Positions 45,550 through 52,471 are shown, counted from the stretch's first letter. The stretch is 64,000 nucleotides of DNA from Cyclobacteriaceae bacterium (GCA_016787725.1 JAEUTZ010000021.1:124001-188000), one strand, 5' to 3'. Translations and numbers: made by a program. The notes: a model not told the origin generated them from the letters alone.

Positions 45550-45933
45550 ATGAGACGTGCAGGTTTTATTAGCCAAGAAATTTTACAAAGCATTGATATA
45601 GCCAATACCTTACAGGGTGGTATCTCTGAGCCGGCAATTAAGTTGTCGCGGTTTTCGCATGCGCGGCAGATAGAATTGCGGGTACCCGGTGTTATGAGTG
45701 ATCAAATGCATGTAAAGATTAACAACAATCAATTACTTGTGTACTACGAACATCGAATTGAAATAGGAGGACAGGTGGTTCCGGTACCGCATGTCGTTTA
45801 CAATAAGCCGATACCGTACTTTATTGATGCCAACCGGATCAAGGCCACCTATGAAGAAAATGTGCTGCGGGTGCACTTACCCTACAATGAATTGGCCAAT
45901 GGTTTTCATCGCGAGATACCCATCGAGCGGTAA
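45550..45933 (+). CDS. Hsp20/alpha-crystallin small heat shock protein
   Basis: The 127-residue chaperone-like protein is a short, divergent member of the family. The alpha-crystallin domain runs from about residue 32 to 125 (FSHARQIELRVPGVMSDQMHVKINNNQLLVYYEH ... IKATYEENVLRVHLPY). The variable N-terminal arm is short and there is no recognisable IxI motif at the tail, so it may not form the large oligomers of IbpA. It would prevent aggregation of unfolded proteins after heat or other stress. Confidence 0.8.
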   Translation: MRRAGFISQEILQSIDIANTLQGGISEPAIKLSRFSHARQIELRVPGVMSDQMHVKINNNQLLVYYEHRIEIGGQVVPVPHVVYNKPIPYFIDANRIKATYEENVLRVHLPYNELANGFHREIPIER

Positions 45934-45960
45934 TCAGATCTGCCGGGATGAAATTCCTGA

Positions 45961-46713
45961 TCAAAGACCTTTGATGCTCATTCCACCGTCTACCGAAATA
46001 TTCTGCCCGGTAATGTAGCTGCTTTTGTCCATGGCGAGGTAAGCGGCCAGGCTGGCAACTTCTTCCGGCTTGCCGATGCGACCCAGTGGAGTCCGGGCCA
46101 CGATTTTTTCATACCGATCGATTTGAGTGAGTACGGGTTCCGTTAGCGGAGTTTCAATATACCAGGGTGAAATGGCATTTACCCGGATGTTGTCCGCACT
46201 CCACTCTGCAGCGAGGTGCCGCGTGAGTTGAATGATCGCTGCTTTGGTCATACCATACGGGGGGCCGCTTTGCACATCCAGGTAGCCCGCCACGGATGCA
46301 ATGTTGATCACGCTGCCATGCGTTGAATTTTTCAGATAGGGATAACAGCCGTGGGTTAATTGGAGCATGCTGAATAAATTCGTTTCAAACAGCTGGCGCA
46401 TTTCGGCATCCGTGTAGTCAGCAAATTTTTTACGGAGGTTAGTGCCTACATTATTTACCAGCACATCCAGTTTGCCCCAGTTTTCTGATACCCGCTTTAC
46501 AAGGTCACCCCGAAAAACAGCATTCGTTAAATCCCCTTCGTAGGTAAAGAGATTGGCTGAGTTTTTTACTTTTCCCTGAATGGCTTTTGTATTGCGGGCG
46601 ATCACGAGTACTTCTGCCCCGAGTTCAAGAAACTCGCGTGCGATGGCCAGACCAATGCCTTTGGTACCTCCGGTAATTAATGCTTTCTTTCCTTGCAGCG
46701 TCCAGCCACTCAT
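45961..46713 (-). CDS. SDR family oxidoreductase (tropinone reductase-like)
   Basis: The 250-residue short-chain dehydrogenase has the NADP-binding TGGTKGIGLA (residues about 13-22), NNVG in VLVNNVGTNLRKK, Ser in INIASVAGY and YGMTKAAI with Tyr/Lys; the tail ITGQNISVDGG is characteristic. It belongs to the tropinone reductase-like subgroup, substrate unknown. Its start overlaps the stop of the zinc-ribbon gene by 4 bp, so both lie in one transcript. Confidence 0.93.
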   Translation of the reverse strand: MSGWTLQGKKALITGGTKGIGLAIAREFLELGAEVLVIARNTKAIQGKVKNSANLFTYEGDLTNAVFRGDLVKRVSENWGKLDVLVNNVGTNLRKKFADYTDAEMRQLFETNLFSMLQLTHGCYPYLKNSTHGSVINIASVAGYLDVQSGPPYGMTKAAIIQLTRHLAAEWSADNIRVNAISPWYIETPLTEPVLTQIDRYEKIVARTPLGRIGKPEEVASLAAYLAMDKSSYITGQNISVDGGMSIKGL

Positions 46714-47093
46714 AACGGTTGTTGTTTAGGTGATTCACTCTTTACTACTAAAAGATACCAGTTTTTTTCGAGGGGCAGGTAGCCCTGTTCATAGCAAAAG
46801 AAATACACGGCCCCCTCCTTGGTTATGTATTGGCTGGTGAAGTAGGTAAAGTCAAAACCTTTTTCATTCAGCTTATCGCGATTGACTTTGGTCTTACCAC
46901 TCGTATTCAGCTCCAGCAAAATCCTGCGGTTTTTACGCAGGATGTTGGTGACATTGTTCATGTAAACGGTCTCGTCCCGGTTTAATTTATTGTTGTATGC
47001 CACCCGGCACTGGTCTGAGCAAAATTTTTTGTCGGAACGCCCGGTAATCTTACCGCCACACTCCAAACACAGTTTTTCTTGCTTTTTAGACAT
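46710..47093 (-). CDS. Zinc-ribbon (DUF2116-like) protein
   Basis: The 127-residue cytoplasmic protein has an N-terminal zinc ribbon (CLECGGKITGRSDKKFCSDQC, with two Cys pairs spaced as CxxC...CxxxC) and then a helical/beta domain with no family I can name (NNVTNILRKNRRILLELNTSGKTKVNRDKL, FDFTYFTSQYITKEGAVYFFCYEQGYLPL). Proteins with this ribbon are common in Bacteroidota near ssb or SDR genes, and many bind nucleic acid. The palindrome array at 47118-47182 lies directly upstream. Confidence 0.75.
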   Translation of the reverse strand: MSKKQEKLCLECGGKITGRSDKKFCSDQCRVAYNNKLNRDETVYMNNVTNILRKNRRILLELNTSGKTKVNRDKLNEKGFDFTYFTSQYITKEGAVYFFCYEQGYLPLEKNWYLLVVKSESPKQQPL

Positions 47094-47117
47094 GTTTTGA
47101 GGGTTTTTCTGGGTTTT

Positions 47118-47182
47118 GCTAGCCGTTTATAAACGTTTATAAACGAATATAAACGAAACTAATTGATTAATAAACGACTAGC
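47118..47182. repeat. Array of phased CGTTTATAAACG palindromes inside an inverted repeat
   Basis: Two perfect 12-bp palindromes CGTTTATAAACG overlap at 47124-47135 and 47134-47145; a degenerate third starts at 47144 and ATAAACG recurs at 47170. The four ATAAACG units begin at 47129, 47139, 47149 and 47170, that is 10, 10 and 21 bp apart, on one face of the helix. The whole is framed by GCTAGCCGTTTAT (47118-47130) and ATAAACGACTAGC (47170-47182), complementary in 12 of 13 positions. It lies between the divergent zinc-ribbon gene and ssb. Confidence 0.85.
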
Positions 47183-47279
47183 AGGTTTCCGGCCCCACAC
47201 CTTTGTATCGTCAATCGGCAACAAACCCGGTTGATGTAAAACTGAAAAAATAAATGTTTAACAATTAAATCCTACAAGT

Positions 47280-47618
47280 ATGAAAAGTGTTAGAAACAGC
47301 GTGCAGTTGATCGGTCGGTTGGGCAAAGACCCGGAAGTAAAAAACGTTGGAAAGAGCCAGCGGGCTACCTTCTCCATTGCGACCACCGATAATTACAAAA
47401 ATGCCAAAGGCGAAAAGGTGGAAGACACCCAGTGGCACAACGTGGTGATGTGGGGCAAGCTGGCCGAGATTGCCGGTCAGTACCTGAAGAAGGGTGCCGA
47501 GGTTGCCGTGGAAGGCAAGCTCGTGCACCGGGTGTACGAAACCGACAAAGGGGAGAAGCGCTTCTTCACCGAAATCAATGTAAACGATTTGGCGATGTTA
47601 GGCAGCAAGCAGAAGTAA
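47280..47618 (+). CDS. ssb: Single-stranded DNA-binding protein, short form without acidic tail
   Basis: OB-fold protein of 112 residues: MKSVRNSVQLIGRLGKDPEVK, FSIATTDNYKNAKGEKVEDTQWHNVVMWGKLAEIAGQYLKKGAEVAVEGKL and YETDKGEKRFFTEINVNDLAML cover the complete OB fold. It stops right after that with GSKQK, so the disordered linker and the acidic tip that recruits repair and replication enzymes in SSB are missing. This marks it as a short paralogue rather than the main replicative SSB. The gene has its own terminator and the palindrome array in its upstream region. Confidence 0.92.
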   Translation: MKSVRNSVQLIGRLGKDPEVKNVGKSQRATFSIATTDNYKNAKGEKVEDTQWHNVVMWGKLAEIAGQYLKKGAEVAVEGKLVHRVYETDKGEKRFFTEINVNDLAMLGSKQK

Positions 47619-47638
47619 TCGCTGCTTCGCGTAAAGGA

Positions 47639-47667
47639 AAGGTCACCCGGACGGTGACCTTTTTTTA
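47639..47667 (+). terminator. Intrinsic terminator of ssb
   Basis: AAGGTCACC (47639-47647) and GGTGACCTT (47653-47661) form a 9-bp stem with loop CGGAC, followed by six T residues. Confidence 0.9.
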
Positions 47668-47682
47668 TTTCTAACCCATGCG

Positions 47683-47712
47683 TTTGAACCAACCTTCACT
47701 TTGCTAACTTTA
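47683..47712 (+). promoter_or_regulatory. Promoter of the GH30 gene
   Basis: TTTG (47683-47686) and TAACTTTA (47705-47712) are separated by 18 bp, matching the Bacteroidota -33/-7 consensus except for the last base. Transcription would start at about 47717-47720, close to the ATG at 47717, so the mRNA may be leaderless. Confidence 0.5.
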
Positions 47713-47716
47713 TTCA

Positions 47717-49132
47717 ATGCAAACCAGCCCCCTTCCTTTTTTGCTAATTGTATCGCTTGGCCTGATCATCAGCCAGTCTTGTTCTGATAAAAAAGCGGAT
47801 CGTGTAGCAATTAACAGTTGGATCACAGCACCCGATCGGTCAGCCCTGTTATCGCCTGCCCCGGCATTTTTTTTTGATGGACAGGAGTCAGCCACATCGG
47901 TTATCGAAGTGGATACGAGTGTGCTTTATCAAACCCTGGACGGATTTGGATTTGCCTTAACCGGTGGTAGCGCGATGTTATTGAATACAAAGCTTTCAGC
48001 GGATCAGCGTGCAGCCTTGTTACGGGAGCTTTTTCTAACCGAAGACAACGGCATCGGCATCAGTTACCTGCGGGTAAGCATTGGCAGTTCGGATCTGGAT
48101 GAACTGATTTTTACATACAACGATCTGCCGGAAGGCAAAACCGATGTCACGCTTTCCAACTTCAGTTTATCGTATGATACGCTGCACCTGATTCCGGTAT
48201 TGAAAGAGATTCTGGCCCTGAATCCGAAAATTAAAATCATGGGCAGCCCGTGGACGCCCCCTGTTTGGATGAAGACCAATCAATTACCGAAAGGGGGAAA
48301 GTTGAAGCCGGAATACTACCCGGCATATGCCAACTACTTCGTTAAGTACATACAGGCAATGGAACAAGAAGGAATTGCGATTGATGCAATCACCATTCAG
48401 AATGAACCAGAGAACCCCAAGAATACACCCAGCTTGGCGATGACGGCTGCTGAGCAAAGCGAATTTATCAAGAAGCATCTGGGTCCGGCTTTTCAAGCGG
48501 CAGGAATTACTACTAAAATCATTTTGTTTGATCACAATTGCGATCATCCCGAGTATCCGATCTCTATTTTAGATGATCCTGAAACCAAACCATTTGTAGA
48601 TGGCTCGGCCTTTCACATGTACCTGGGTGCGATTACCGCACTCTCGCAAGTGCATGAAGCACATCCGGATAAACATCTTTATTTCACGGAGCAGTGGACT
48701 TCCGGGAACGGGGAGTTTGGTGGCGACCTGCGTTGGCATGTTAAGAACCTGATGGTGGGGGCTACCCGCAACTGGAGCCGGAATGTGCTGGAATGGAACC
48801 TGGCGGCCGATCAAAACTTTGATCCGCATACCAATGATGGTGGTTGTGACATTTGCCAGGGGGCGCTGACAATCAGTGACCAGATTACCCGCAATGTTTC
48901 TTACTATATAATTGGACATGCGTCTAAATTTGTCCCTGCGGGTTCTGTGCGGATTAAATCCAATGTAGCCGGGAATTTATATAATGTGGCCTTTCTAACG
49001 CCTGCAGGAGAAAAGGTGTTACTGGTTTTAAACGATGAGGACCAACCCCAATCCTTTTCGATTCGTTCGAATAACAAGACGGCCACCACCCACCTGGCGG
49101 GGGGTAGCGTAGCAACGTATGTCTGGAAATAA
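47717..49132 (+). CDS. Glycoside hydrolase family 30 lipoprotein
   Basis: Retaining glycosidase of 471 residues with a TIM-barrel and side beta domain. A lipobox-like IISQSC lies near residue 22, so it is probably a lipoprotein anchored in the outer membrane. GH30 motifs are clear: YLRVSIGSSDLDE, PWTPPVWMKTN, the acid/base Glu in ITIQNEPENPK and the nucleophile Glu in YFTEQWTSG. The C-terminal beta domain ends the chain. It resembles the beta-glucosidase/glucosylceramidase branch. It starts a two-gene unit with the RidA-like gene. Confidence 0.93.
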   Translation: MQTSPLPFLLIVSLGLIISQSCSDKKADRVAINSWITAPDRSALLSPAPAFFFDGQESATSVIEVDTSVLYQTLDGFGFALTGGSAMLLNTKLSADQRAALLRELFLTEDNGIGISYLRVSIGSSDLDELIFTYNDLPEGKTDVTLSNFSLSYDTLHLIPVLKEILALNPKIKIMGSPWTPPVWMKTNQLPKGGKLKPEYYPAYANYFVKYIQAMEQEGIAIDAITIQNEPENPKNTPSLAMTAAEQSEFIKKHLGPAFQAAGITTKIILFDHNCDHPEYPISILDDPETKPFVDGSAFHMYLGAITALSQVHEAHPDKHLYFTEQWTSGNGEFGGDLRWHVKNLMVGATRNWSRNVLEWNLAADQNFDPHTNDGGCDICQGALTISDQITRNVSYYIIGHASKFVPAGSVRIKSNVAGNLYNVAFLTPAGEKVLLVLNDEDQPQSFSIRSNNKTATTHLAGGSVATYVWK

Positions 49133-49591
49133 ATGCGAAATATGAAAAGAGTGCTATTATTTTTTACGGTCATACTGTGTCAATCGGGATGGGCACAGGA
49201 CAAGCAGTACCTTAATCCGTTTGGAACGAAGCCTCCGGGGTATACCCATGTGGTGGTGACAGGCCCGGGCAAAACCATTTACATTTCAGGGCAGGTACCT
49301 ACGAATGGAGCCGGAGAAATTGTGGGCAAAGGGGACCTGAAAGCGCAAGTGACCCAGGTGTATGAAAATCTGAGTGTCGCTTTGAGAGCGGCCGGGGCTA
49401 CTTTTGATGATGTAGTAAAAATGAATACGTACGTAGTGAATTATAAGCCGGCTGATGTAACGGTGATCCGTGAGGTGCGTTCAAAATACCTGTCAAAGGA
49501 AAACCCACCCGCCAGTACGCTGGCAGGGGTTCAGGCCTTGTTTCATCCCGATGTGATGATCGAAATAGAGGCGATTGCCGTGGTCAAATAA
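49133..49591 (+). CDS. Secreted RidA-family protein without the catalytic arginine
   Basis: The 152-residue protein has a signal peptide (RVLLFFTVILCQSGWAQ) and the Rid fold: NPFGTKPPGYTHVVVTGPGKTIYISGQVPTNGAGE, QVYENLSVALRAAGATFDDVVKMNTYVV, and the C-terminal MIEIEAIAVV. In RidA proper the strand before the last one reads PARSxVxV with the Arg that binds the enamine acid; here the region reads NPPASTLAGVQALF, with Ser in its place. So deaminase activity is doubtful. It begins on the base after the GH30 stop, so the two are in one operon. Confidence 0.85.
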   Translation: MRNMKRVLLFFTVILCQSGWAQDKQYLNPFGTKPPGYTHVVVTGPGKTIYISGQVPTNGAGEIVGKGDLKAQVTQVYENLSVALRAAGATFDDVVKMNTYVVNYKPADVTVIREVRSKYLSKENPPASTLAGVQALFHPDVMIEIEAIAVVK

Positions 49592-49664
49592 ATAGTTTTT
49601 ACAGAACCCTGACTTTAATTACCTTTGCCGGAATTCTTGCGGACGGTAAGATCATTTAGTTTTT

Positions 49665-49736
49665 GGTTCCGTAGTACAATGGATAGTATTTCAGATTCCG
49701 ATTCTGAAGATGCAGGTTCGATTCCTGCCGGGACTA
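49665..49736 (+). tRNA. tRNA-Arg (anticodon CCG)
   Basis: A 72-nt cloverleaf: acceptor GGTTCCG/CGGGACT with G-T pairs, D-arm GTAC/GTAT with GG in the loop, anticodon stem TCAGA/TCTGA with loop TTCCGAT (anticodon CCG), T-stem GCAGG/CCTGC with loop TTCGATT and discriminator A. CCA is not encoded. It reads CGG codons. Its 3' part is repeated downstream of the GIY-YIG gene. Confidence 0.93.
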
Positions 49737-49741
49737 CAAAT
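49709..49741 (+). repeat. 33-bp direct repeat, upstream copy: 3' end of tRNA-Arg
   Basis: This segment starts with GATGCAGGTTC and ends GGGACTACAAAT. It covers the last 28 bases of the tRNA (end of the variable region, T-arm and acceptor 3' half) plus 5 flanking bases. The same 33 bases recur at 49988-49998 and 50026-50047, interrupted by a 27-bp insert. Confidence 0.9.
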
Positions 49742-49750
49742 CTTTCGATT

Positions 49751-50011
49751 TTGAATTGGTTTGTTTATGTGCTTCAAAGTGAAATCGATTCAACTTTTTA
49801 TGTAGGGATGTCGCAAGATGTAAAGAAGCGACTCATTGAGCACAATTCAGGAAAATCAAAATACACTTCAGGTCATCGTCCCTGGAAGTTGATTTACTTT
49901 GAAGAGGCGGGTACATCCACAGATGCTCGCAAACGGGAAAAATATTTCAAATCCGCTGCCGGTAAAAAGTATCTTCATAAAATAATTGATGCAGGTTCCC
50001 TGCCTGCGTGA
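49751..50011 (+). CDS. GIY-YIG nuclease domain protein (UPF0213-like)
   Basis: The 86-residue single-domain protein from TTG 49751 runs NWFVYVLQSE...STFYVGMSQDVKKRLIEHNSG, which carries the YVL and YVG strands and the catalytic Arg of the GIY-YIG fold (Y-x-G-x-s-x-D-x-x-x-R). RPWKLIYFEE, then ARKREKYFKSAAGKKYL with the catalytic Glu of REK follow. Such domains cut DNA in UvrC and homing nucleases. The frame is open back through the tRNA, but that part is an RNA gene. The C-terminus DAGSLPA comes from the repeat and the palindrome insert, which supplies the stop codon. Confidence 0.85.
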   Translation: MNWFVYVLQSEIDSTFYVGMSQDVKKRLIEHNSGKSKYTSGHRPWKLIYFEEAGTSTDARKREKYFKSAAGKKYLHKIIDAGSLPA

Positions 50012-50047
50012 GGCAGTCAGGCAGGGATTCCTGCCGGGACTACAAAT
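49988..50047 (+). repeat. 33-bp direct repeat, displaced copy, interrupted by a 27-bp insert
   Basis: Bases 49988-49998 (GATGCAGGTTC) and 50026-50047 (GATTCC...TACAAAT) together reproduce the 33 bases at 49709-49741 without mismatch. The break falls in the T-loop position of the tRNA sequence. Confidence 0.88.
49999..50025. repeat. 27-bp palindromic insert within the displaced repeat copy
   Basis: The insert starts CCTGCCTG and ends CAGGCAGG, a perfect 8-bp inverted repeat around GTGAGGCAGT, so it folds as a hairpin. It is 27 bases long, a multiple of three, and contains the TGA stop of the nuclease gene. It looks like a small palindromic mobile repeat. Confidence 0.8.
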
Positions 50048-50051
50048 TCAT

Positions 50052-50088
50052 AAATCCTTTAATTCAAAAATGAGTTGAAGGATTTTTT
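50052..50088 (+). terminator. Intrinsic terminator downstream of the tRNA/GIY-YIG locus
   Basis: A 14-bp stem AAATCCTTTAATTC (50052-50065) with GAGTTGAAGGATTT (50072-50085), including two G-T pairs, followed by T residues. It is 5 bp after the displaced tRNA end, as expected for the original tRNA-Arg terminator. Confidence 0.85.
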
Positions 50089-50195
50089 ATTTGTATTCGG
50101 CCAATAGGATCTCAAATTATTTCCGCGCAATCGCCTGTTCCTTTTACCAAAAAGGAAAACATTCACTTCCTGTTTCCGGTCTTTAAAAAATTCAA

Positions 50196-52436
50196 TTATC
50201 TCAAAACGTAGCCGATGGTAAGGAAGTAAGTTCTACCATCCGCGGGCAGAACACCCGGTCCCGGATAGCCACCGGCTCTGCGCGTAAAGTAGCGTTCATT
50301 TAACAGGTTATTTGCCCCTGCTTTCAAAGAGAATCCGGATTTGTGTTTATAGCCAAGGGTAGCATCCAGAATGGAATACGAAGGCACCAGTCCATTCTGT
50401 GCATTGGCAGTCGCTGCTTCGGTATTGTTTGCATCGGTAAACACCTTGTCGGTATAGCTATACTGGAGGGTTGTTTCTAACGCTCGAAAAGAATACGTTA
50501 TTCCGGTGCGAAAAATATTCTCAGGGGCATATTCAACCTTGTTATCCTTATAGTTGGTTTCACTCAAGGCATTGTTCACCACCGTAACCACTTTTAAATT
50601 CTCATAGCGTGCATCATTGTAGGAATATGATGCAAAGATGCCTAACCCTGCATTCTTCGCTGAGCGGCTTAACACCTTTGTAACATTTAACTCTCCGAAA
50701 ACTTCAGCGCCTTTGGCATTGCTGCTTCCTACATTGGTGCGGTAGTTATAAAATGACCCATCCACGCTTTGCTGCTTAATGGTTCCGATCCGGTTGTCAT
50801 AATCAAGATGGAATACACTCACATCGAAGCGAAATAAATCCTGTATATCCCCCCGGTAGCCAACATCTATATTTAATCCTTTGGCATCGGTTAGATTGGG
50901 ATCAATGATATCCGTTGTGGGGGGTGTAGTAAGGTCAGCAAATTGTACAGGGCGATAGGACTGGGTAGCATTGGCATACAACTTGGTTGTGCCCGTAAGC
51001 AAATACTCCACACCGATACCACCAATTACAAAGCCACGCGCGCGTTCCTGATCTTGTAAATAAACCGGATTGCCATTGGTCAGGCTGTTGTAGCCCGTTG
51101 CTTCGGCCTGCAGGTATTCATAACGCACACCCGGAATAATCAATAGCTTCTCCGTGATGCTGAAAAGATTTTCAACAAATACCGCTGCATTTCTACTCCG
51201 GTAGTCAATGTCGCCTGTCCACGTACCGCTAACTAAACTGATATCATACCCGGTGCCGGTAGTTCCCTGGCCACCCCGGTAACGGAACGTGCTTCCCGAG
51301 TAAAGCCGCATACCTGCACTCAGGTTATGCCCCTGGCCCCCGGCCTGATAGGTGAGGAGGTACCGGGCTTCTACTCCATTGTTGCGATAATGATCGATGT
51401 CTACCGTGCGATTGCTATACGCACCCGTGGCGGGGTTGATTGCATCCGCTACGGTAATCCCGCCAGCGGGGAAATACCCGACACTGTTGCGATCGCCCAG
51501 AATATTAAAGAGCTTCAGGTTGAGGTGTTGATTGGAGTTGATCTTGTAATCGGCACGGAGTGCAGCCGTCTGCCAGGTAAGGTCAAACCAGTTTCTGCTT
51601 CGTACGCTTTGTTGCGGGTTACTATTGAATTGTGCATCGGTAAGGCCACCGGGTTGTTGACTGGTTGAATGCCATCGGGTAAATTCCGTTGTAATGGAAA
51701 CCTGATCATTTAAGTGATAGGTGAAAGTTCCGGAGCCGGTGTTGCTTTTGTATTGATTATTGTCGCGCCATCCATCGGCATTACGGTGATCGAAGAACGC
51801 ATAGTAGTTCAACTTCCTGGTCTTGCCGCCAATTGCATTATAGGTATTGAACAATCCAAAACTTCCAACGGTTTGAAAAGTTTCTACTTGAAAGGGCTTT
51901 GTAAATTCACTTCCATTCTTGAGAATATAATTAACCATACCCCCGATTTGGGGTCCGTATTGCAAGGCACCGTGGCCGCGCACGAATTCAATTCTTTGAA
52001 CGGATTGCAGTTGCGGATTATAGTATGCCTCGGGATAACCGTATGGATCAGCGGCAATGTCATAGCCGTTTTGTCTTACATTGAATTCCCAGGAGCGGTT
52101 GGGACTCAAACCGCGGCTGGCGATGTTAATCTGAAGACCGCTGCTCTCACTCTCCCAAATAAAAATGCCCGGCACTTTGGCCATTACCTGGCGCATGGTA
52201 TTGGTAACTACGTTGCCCTGCACATTGTCCAATACGATGAGGGAGCTTTTCTTTCCGGCATAGATGTTCGTGCCCACGATTTCGGGCAGTTGGTGAATAT
52301 CCGACTTGCTGCCGCGCCCAACCACGGTAATTTCTGCCAAAATTCTGGTATTCAAGGTATCCGACTCCCGGGAGTCTTGAGCATGGGCCAGTGTTGCAAA
52401 CGAAGCAAAAACGGCTAAAACAGCGGAATTCTTCAT
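50196..52436 (-). CDS. TonB-dependent outer-membrane receptor, FecA-like
   Basis: Outer-membrane 22-strand barrel of 746 residues for TonB/ExbBD-driven uptake. A signal peptide (SAVLAVFASFATLAHAQ) is followed by a TonB-box-like EITVVGRG near residue 35, the plug domain (VVTNTMRQVMAKVPGIFIWES, INIASRGLSPNRSWEFNVRQNGYDI) and a long barrel ending in RYFTRRAGGYPGPGVLPADGRTYFLTIGYVLR. The plug pattern GLSPNRSWEFNVRQNGYDIAADPYG is closest to FecA-type receptors for ferric citrate. There is no N-terminal signalling domain. Two Fur-like boxes overlap its promoter, so iron uptake is the likely role. Confidence 0.94.
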   Translation of the reverse strand: MKNSAVLAVFASFATLAHAQDSRESDTLNTRILAEITVVGRGSKSDIHQLPEIVGTNIYAGKKSSLIVLDNVQGNVVTNTMRQVMAKVPGIFIWESESSGLQINIASRGLSPNRSWEFNVRQNGYDIAADPYGYPEAYYNPQLQSVQRIEFVRGHGALQYGPQIGGMVNYILKNGSEFTKPFQVETFQTVGSFGLFNTYNAIGGKTRKLNYYAFFDHRNADGWRDNNQYKSNTGSGTFTYHLNDQVSITTEFTRWHSTSQQPGGLTDAQFNSNPQQSVRSRNWFDLTWQTAALRADYKINSNQHLNLKLFNILGDRNSVGYFPAGGITVADAINPATGAYSNRTVDIDHYRNNGVEARYLLTYQAGGQGHNLSAGMRLYSGSTFRYRGGQGTTGTGYDISLVSGTWTGDIDYRSRNAAVFVENLFSITEKLLIIPGVRYEYLQAEATGYNSLTNGNPVYLQDQERARGFVIGGIGVEYLLTGTTKLYANATQSYRPVQFADLTTPPTTDIIDPNLTDAKGLNIDVGYRGDIQDLFRFDVSVFHLDYDNRIGTIKQQSVDGSFYNYRTNVGSSNAKGAEVFGELNVTKVLSRSAKNAGLGIFASYSYNDARYENLKVVTVVNNALSETNYKDNKVEYAPENIFRTGITYSFRALETTLQYSYTDKVFTDANNTEAATANAQNGLVPSYSILDATLGYKHKSGFSLKAGANNLLNERYFTRRAGGYPGPGVLPADGRTYFLTIGYVLR

Positions 52437-52441
52437 GTTTA

Positions 52442-52458
52442 TTTAGAATCGTTTTAAA
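52442..52458. promoter_or_regulatory. Second Fur-like box, imperfect
   Basis: TTTAGAATCGTTTTAAA follows the 8-1-8 pattern of the box at 52472 with two mismatches in the right arm. It ends 5 bp before the receptor start codon on the minus strand. Confidence 0.5.
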
Positions 52459-52466
52459 CAAAAGTA
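52459..52466 (-). promoter_or_regulatory. -7 promoter element (TACTTTTG) of the TonB receptor gene
   Basis: On the minus strand CAAAAGTA reads TACTTTTG, a perfect TAnnTTTG box. The two Fur-like boxes sit directly on either side of it. Confidence 0.6.
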
Positions 52467-52471
52467 TATAT

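Larger units (their letters stand above)
49709..50047 (+). mobile_element. Putative GIY-YIG nuclease cassette inserted at the 3' end of tRNA-Arg
   Basis: One 279-bp unit (start of copy 1 to start of copy 2) contains the rebuilt tRNA 3' end and the GIY-YIG gene, followed by the displaced second copy of the 33-bp repeat. A good hairpin terminator (50052-50088) follows the displaced copy and probably ended the original tRNA transcript. This matches the attL/attR pattern of elements that use tRNA 3' ends, except that no integrase is present and the element holds a single short ORF. Confidence 0.6.

Noticed and set aside
45307-45576. Minus-strand ORF of 89 codons
   Set aside because: It overlaps the start of the Hsp20 gene, has no family features and no promoter that I can see.
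47118-47182. Short repeats as a CRISPR array
   Set aside because: Units are 7-12 bp at 10-bp spacing with no spacers and no cas genes nearby.
49625-49750. N-terminal part of the GIY-YIG reading frame
   Set aside because: It reads through the tRNA gene, so translation would need the tRNA sequence as mRNA; the nuclease domain starts after it.
51714-52418. Plus-strand ORF of 234 codons
   Set aside because: Antisense to the TonB-dependent receptor, which is clearly coding in the other strand.
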